Shown here: in pieces, positions 15,391-16,393 of the stretch
Position numbering within the stretch: the first letter of the stretch is position 1
How the letters are laid out: each line of letters opens with the position of its first letter
Source of the DNA: Ferruginibacter sp.
GTDB lineage: Bacteria > Bacteroidota > Bacteroidia > Chitinophagales > Chitinophagaceae
DNA: 16,393 bases
Direction of reading: 5' to 3'
Assembly: GCA_025357775.1 (NCBI GenBank)
Contig: JANXOQ010000002.1
Span: 1-16,393, forward strand
Notes under the pieces: generated by a model
The model's database searches: none
Seen by the model: only the letters and a program-made list of their open reading frames with translations
Told to the model about the DNA's origin: nothing
Program-made: the position numbers and the translations under genes

Positions 15391-16393
15391 ATGATTATCG
15401 AAAAAATTAAAATTTATAAATATAGCATACCAATGCACCCATTTACCATTGCTACTGGTACTATGGACTTTGCCCAAAATATTTTAATAAAAATTTTTAC
15501 ATCAGAAAATATTACTGGCATTGGAGAATGCTCCGCATTCCCGATGATTGTGGGCGAAACACAAAATACTTGCTATGAAATGGCAAAAGATTTTTCAAAA
15601 ATCTGGAAAGGTAAAGATGCATTGAATATAGAAAGCCGATTAAATGAATTGCATTTATTTACCGCAGGTAATAGTACAATAAAAAGTGCTTTCGATATGG
15701 CGCTCTACGATATTGCTGCTAAAAATGCTAACCAGCCTTTGTATGAATTTTTAGGAGGCGCAAAAAAAGAAATGCTTACCGATATAACAGTCGGCATTGG
15801 CACCCCTGAAATTATGGCTGTACAAGCAAAAGCATTTGTAGAAAAAGGAGCAGCCATTTTAAAAATTAAATTAGGCAAAGATGTAACTACAGATGTAGCA
15901 AGAATAAAAACAATTAGAGAAGCTATTGGTAATGAAATAAAAATTAGAATAGATGCAAACCAAGGCTGGAGTATTAACGATGCAACAAATGCACTAACCC
16001 AATTAGGGCAATATAATATTGAGTTTTGTGAGCAACCCATGCGTACATATAATGATGAGCATTTACCTGAACTTATAAAACAGTCCCCTATAAAAATAAT
16101 GGCAGATGAAAGTGTGTACAATCACCATGATGCAATGCGACAAATAAAAAACAATGCCTGCGATTATATCAACATAAAGTTTGCAAAGAGTGGCGGCATA
16201 AATGAAGCGATAAAAATTATAATTGTAGCCAAAGAAAATAATATTCCTTGCATGATGGGTGGCATGCTCGAAAGCCGTGTAGCACTTACGGCCTTTGCAC
16301 ATTTTTCATCCGCCAACCCACAAATTATTTTCTTTGGCTACAATTATAATTTTTATCGCTTCATTTATGCCGCCACTCTTTGCAAACTTTATG
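15391..16393 (+). CDS. Dipeptide (L-Ala-D/L-Glu-type) epimerase, enolase superfamily; 3' part corrupted
   Basis: A muconate-lactonizing-type enolase-superfamily enzyme; relatives epimerise L-Ala-D-Glu from peptidoglycan, allowing its peptides to be recycled. The N-terminal capping domain shows GIGECSAFP and STIKSAFDMALYDIAAK. Catalytic residues are in place: KIK (Lys158, Lys160), metal ligands Asp188 (RIDANQGW), Glu214 (EFCEQP) and Asp239 (MADES), Lys263 (NIKFAKSGG), and the end loop MMGGMLES. From about residue 316 the frame reads GYNYNFYRFIYAATLCKLY, which is the exact antisense of its own codons from 16173-16242 and does not belong to the family. The expected ending (FFDLDT-like and about 20-40 more residues) is missing. 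The frame runs off the window. The start at 15391 gives the normal N-terminus. Substrate specificity within the family is inferred; another dipeptide is possible. Confidence 0.88.
   Translation, partial: MIIEKIKIYKYSIPMHPFTIATGTMDFAQNILIKIFTSENITGIGECSAFPMIVGETQNTCYEMAKDFSKIWKGKDALNIESRLNELHLFTAGNSTIKSAFDMALYDIAAKNANQPLYEFLGGAKKEMLTDITVGIGTPEIMAVQAKAFVEKGAAILKIKLGKDVTTDVARIKTIREAIGNEIKIRIDANQGWSINDATNALTQLGQYNIEFCEQPMRTYNDEHLPELIKQSPIKIMADESVYNHHDAMRQIKNNACDYINIKFAKSGGINEAIKIIIVAKENNIPCMMGGMLESRVALTAFAHFSSANPQIIFFGYNYNFYRFIYAATLCKLY
16173..16393. repeat. 70-bp perfect inverted repeat ending at the window edge
   Basis: Bases 16324-16393 are the exact reverse complement of 16173-16242; the arms are separated by 81 bp. 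The repeat runs to the last base given, so it may continue beyond it. It turns the end of the epimerase gene into antisense of itself. A fold-back chimera or misassembly at a contig end is the simplest explanation. Confidence 0.95.

Noticed and set aside
15705..16121. Minus-strand 138-codon frame
   Set aside because: Antisense shadow of the epimerase, whose plus-strand frame has all family motifs. No start context or homology is apparent.
16063..16302. Minus-strand 79-codon frame inside the epimerase gene
   Set aside because: It is antisense to the epimerase. Part of its translation (FFGYNYNFYRFIYAATLCKLY) reappears at the window end only because of the inverted repeat, not because it is a gene.

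Overview
The window is AT-rich chromosomal DNA, most likely from a member of the Bacteroidota and perhaps close to Chitinophagaceae. The reasons are Bacteroidota-type promoter boxes (TAnnTTTG) ahead of several genes, starts without Shine-Dalgarno sequences, secreted proteins with signal peptides ending in ...AQ, a DAHP synthase with a C-terminal chorismate mutase, and purine-rich intergenic repeats. The assignment to phylum is inference from these traits; no rRNA is present. No tRNA, CRISPR array, transposase or phage gene was seen.

Layout. 1-251: non-coding, with a weak hairpin. 252-2462 (+): membrane-bound hybrid sensor histidine kinase. It converges on polA (2536-5391, -), a full-length DNA polymerase I with an intact proofreading domain. 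5392-5755: gap holding the terminator of the next minus-strand gene. 5756-6520 (-): phosphosulfolactate synthase (ComA family). 6661-8076 (-): cytoplasmic TPR protein. 8225-8587 (+): small exported protein of unknown function. 8654-9310 (-): exported protein of unknown function. 9412-10575 (-): exported glycosyl-hydrolase-like GHL10 protein. 10576-10936: gap filled by a diverged purine-rich repeat, two direct copies and one inverted.

10937-15045 (-) is a compact phenylalanine/tyrosine operon. In transcription order it is pheA (prephenate dehydratase), an aminotransferase, tyrA (prephenate dehydrogenase) and a DAHP synthase-chorismate mutase fusion. Together these carry out the first step of the shikimate pathway, chorismate to prephenate, both branches from prephenate, and probably the final transaminations. 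Upstream of pheA I find what looks like a complete transcription attenuator. It has a candidate promoter, a 26-codon leader peptide with a run of Phe and Tyr codons (FINFYYYFYF), a hairpin over those codons, a 12-bp antiterminator pairing, and an intrinsic terminator ending 11 nt before the pheA start codon. This is the main discovery of the window.

15391-16393 (+), divergent from that operon, is an enolase-superfamily dipeptide epimerase. Its last 70 bases are an exact reverse complement of bases 16173-16242 of the same gene. The C-terminus as given is therefore antisense sequence, most simply explained by a fold-back chimera at a contig end. The true C-terminus is missing.
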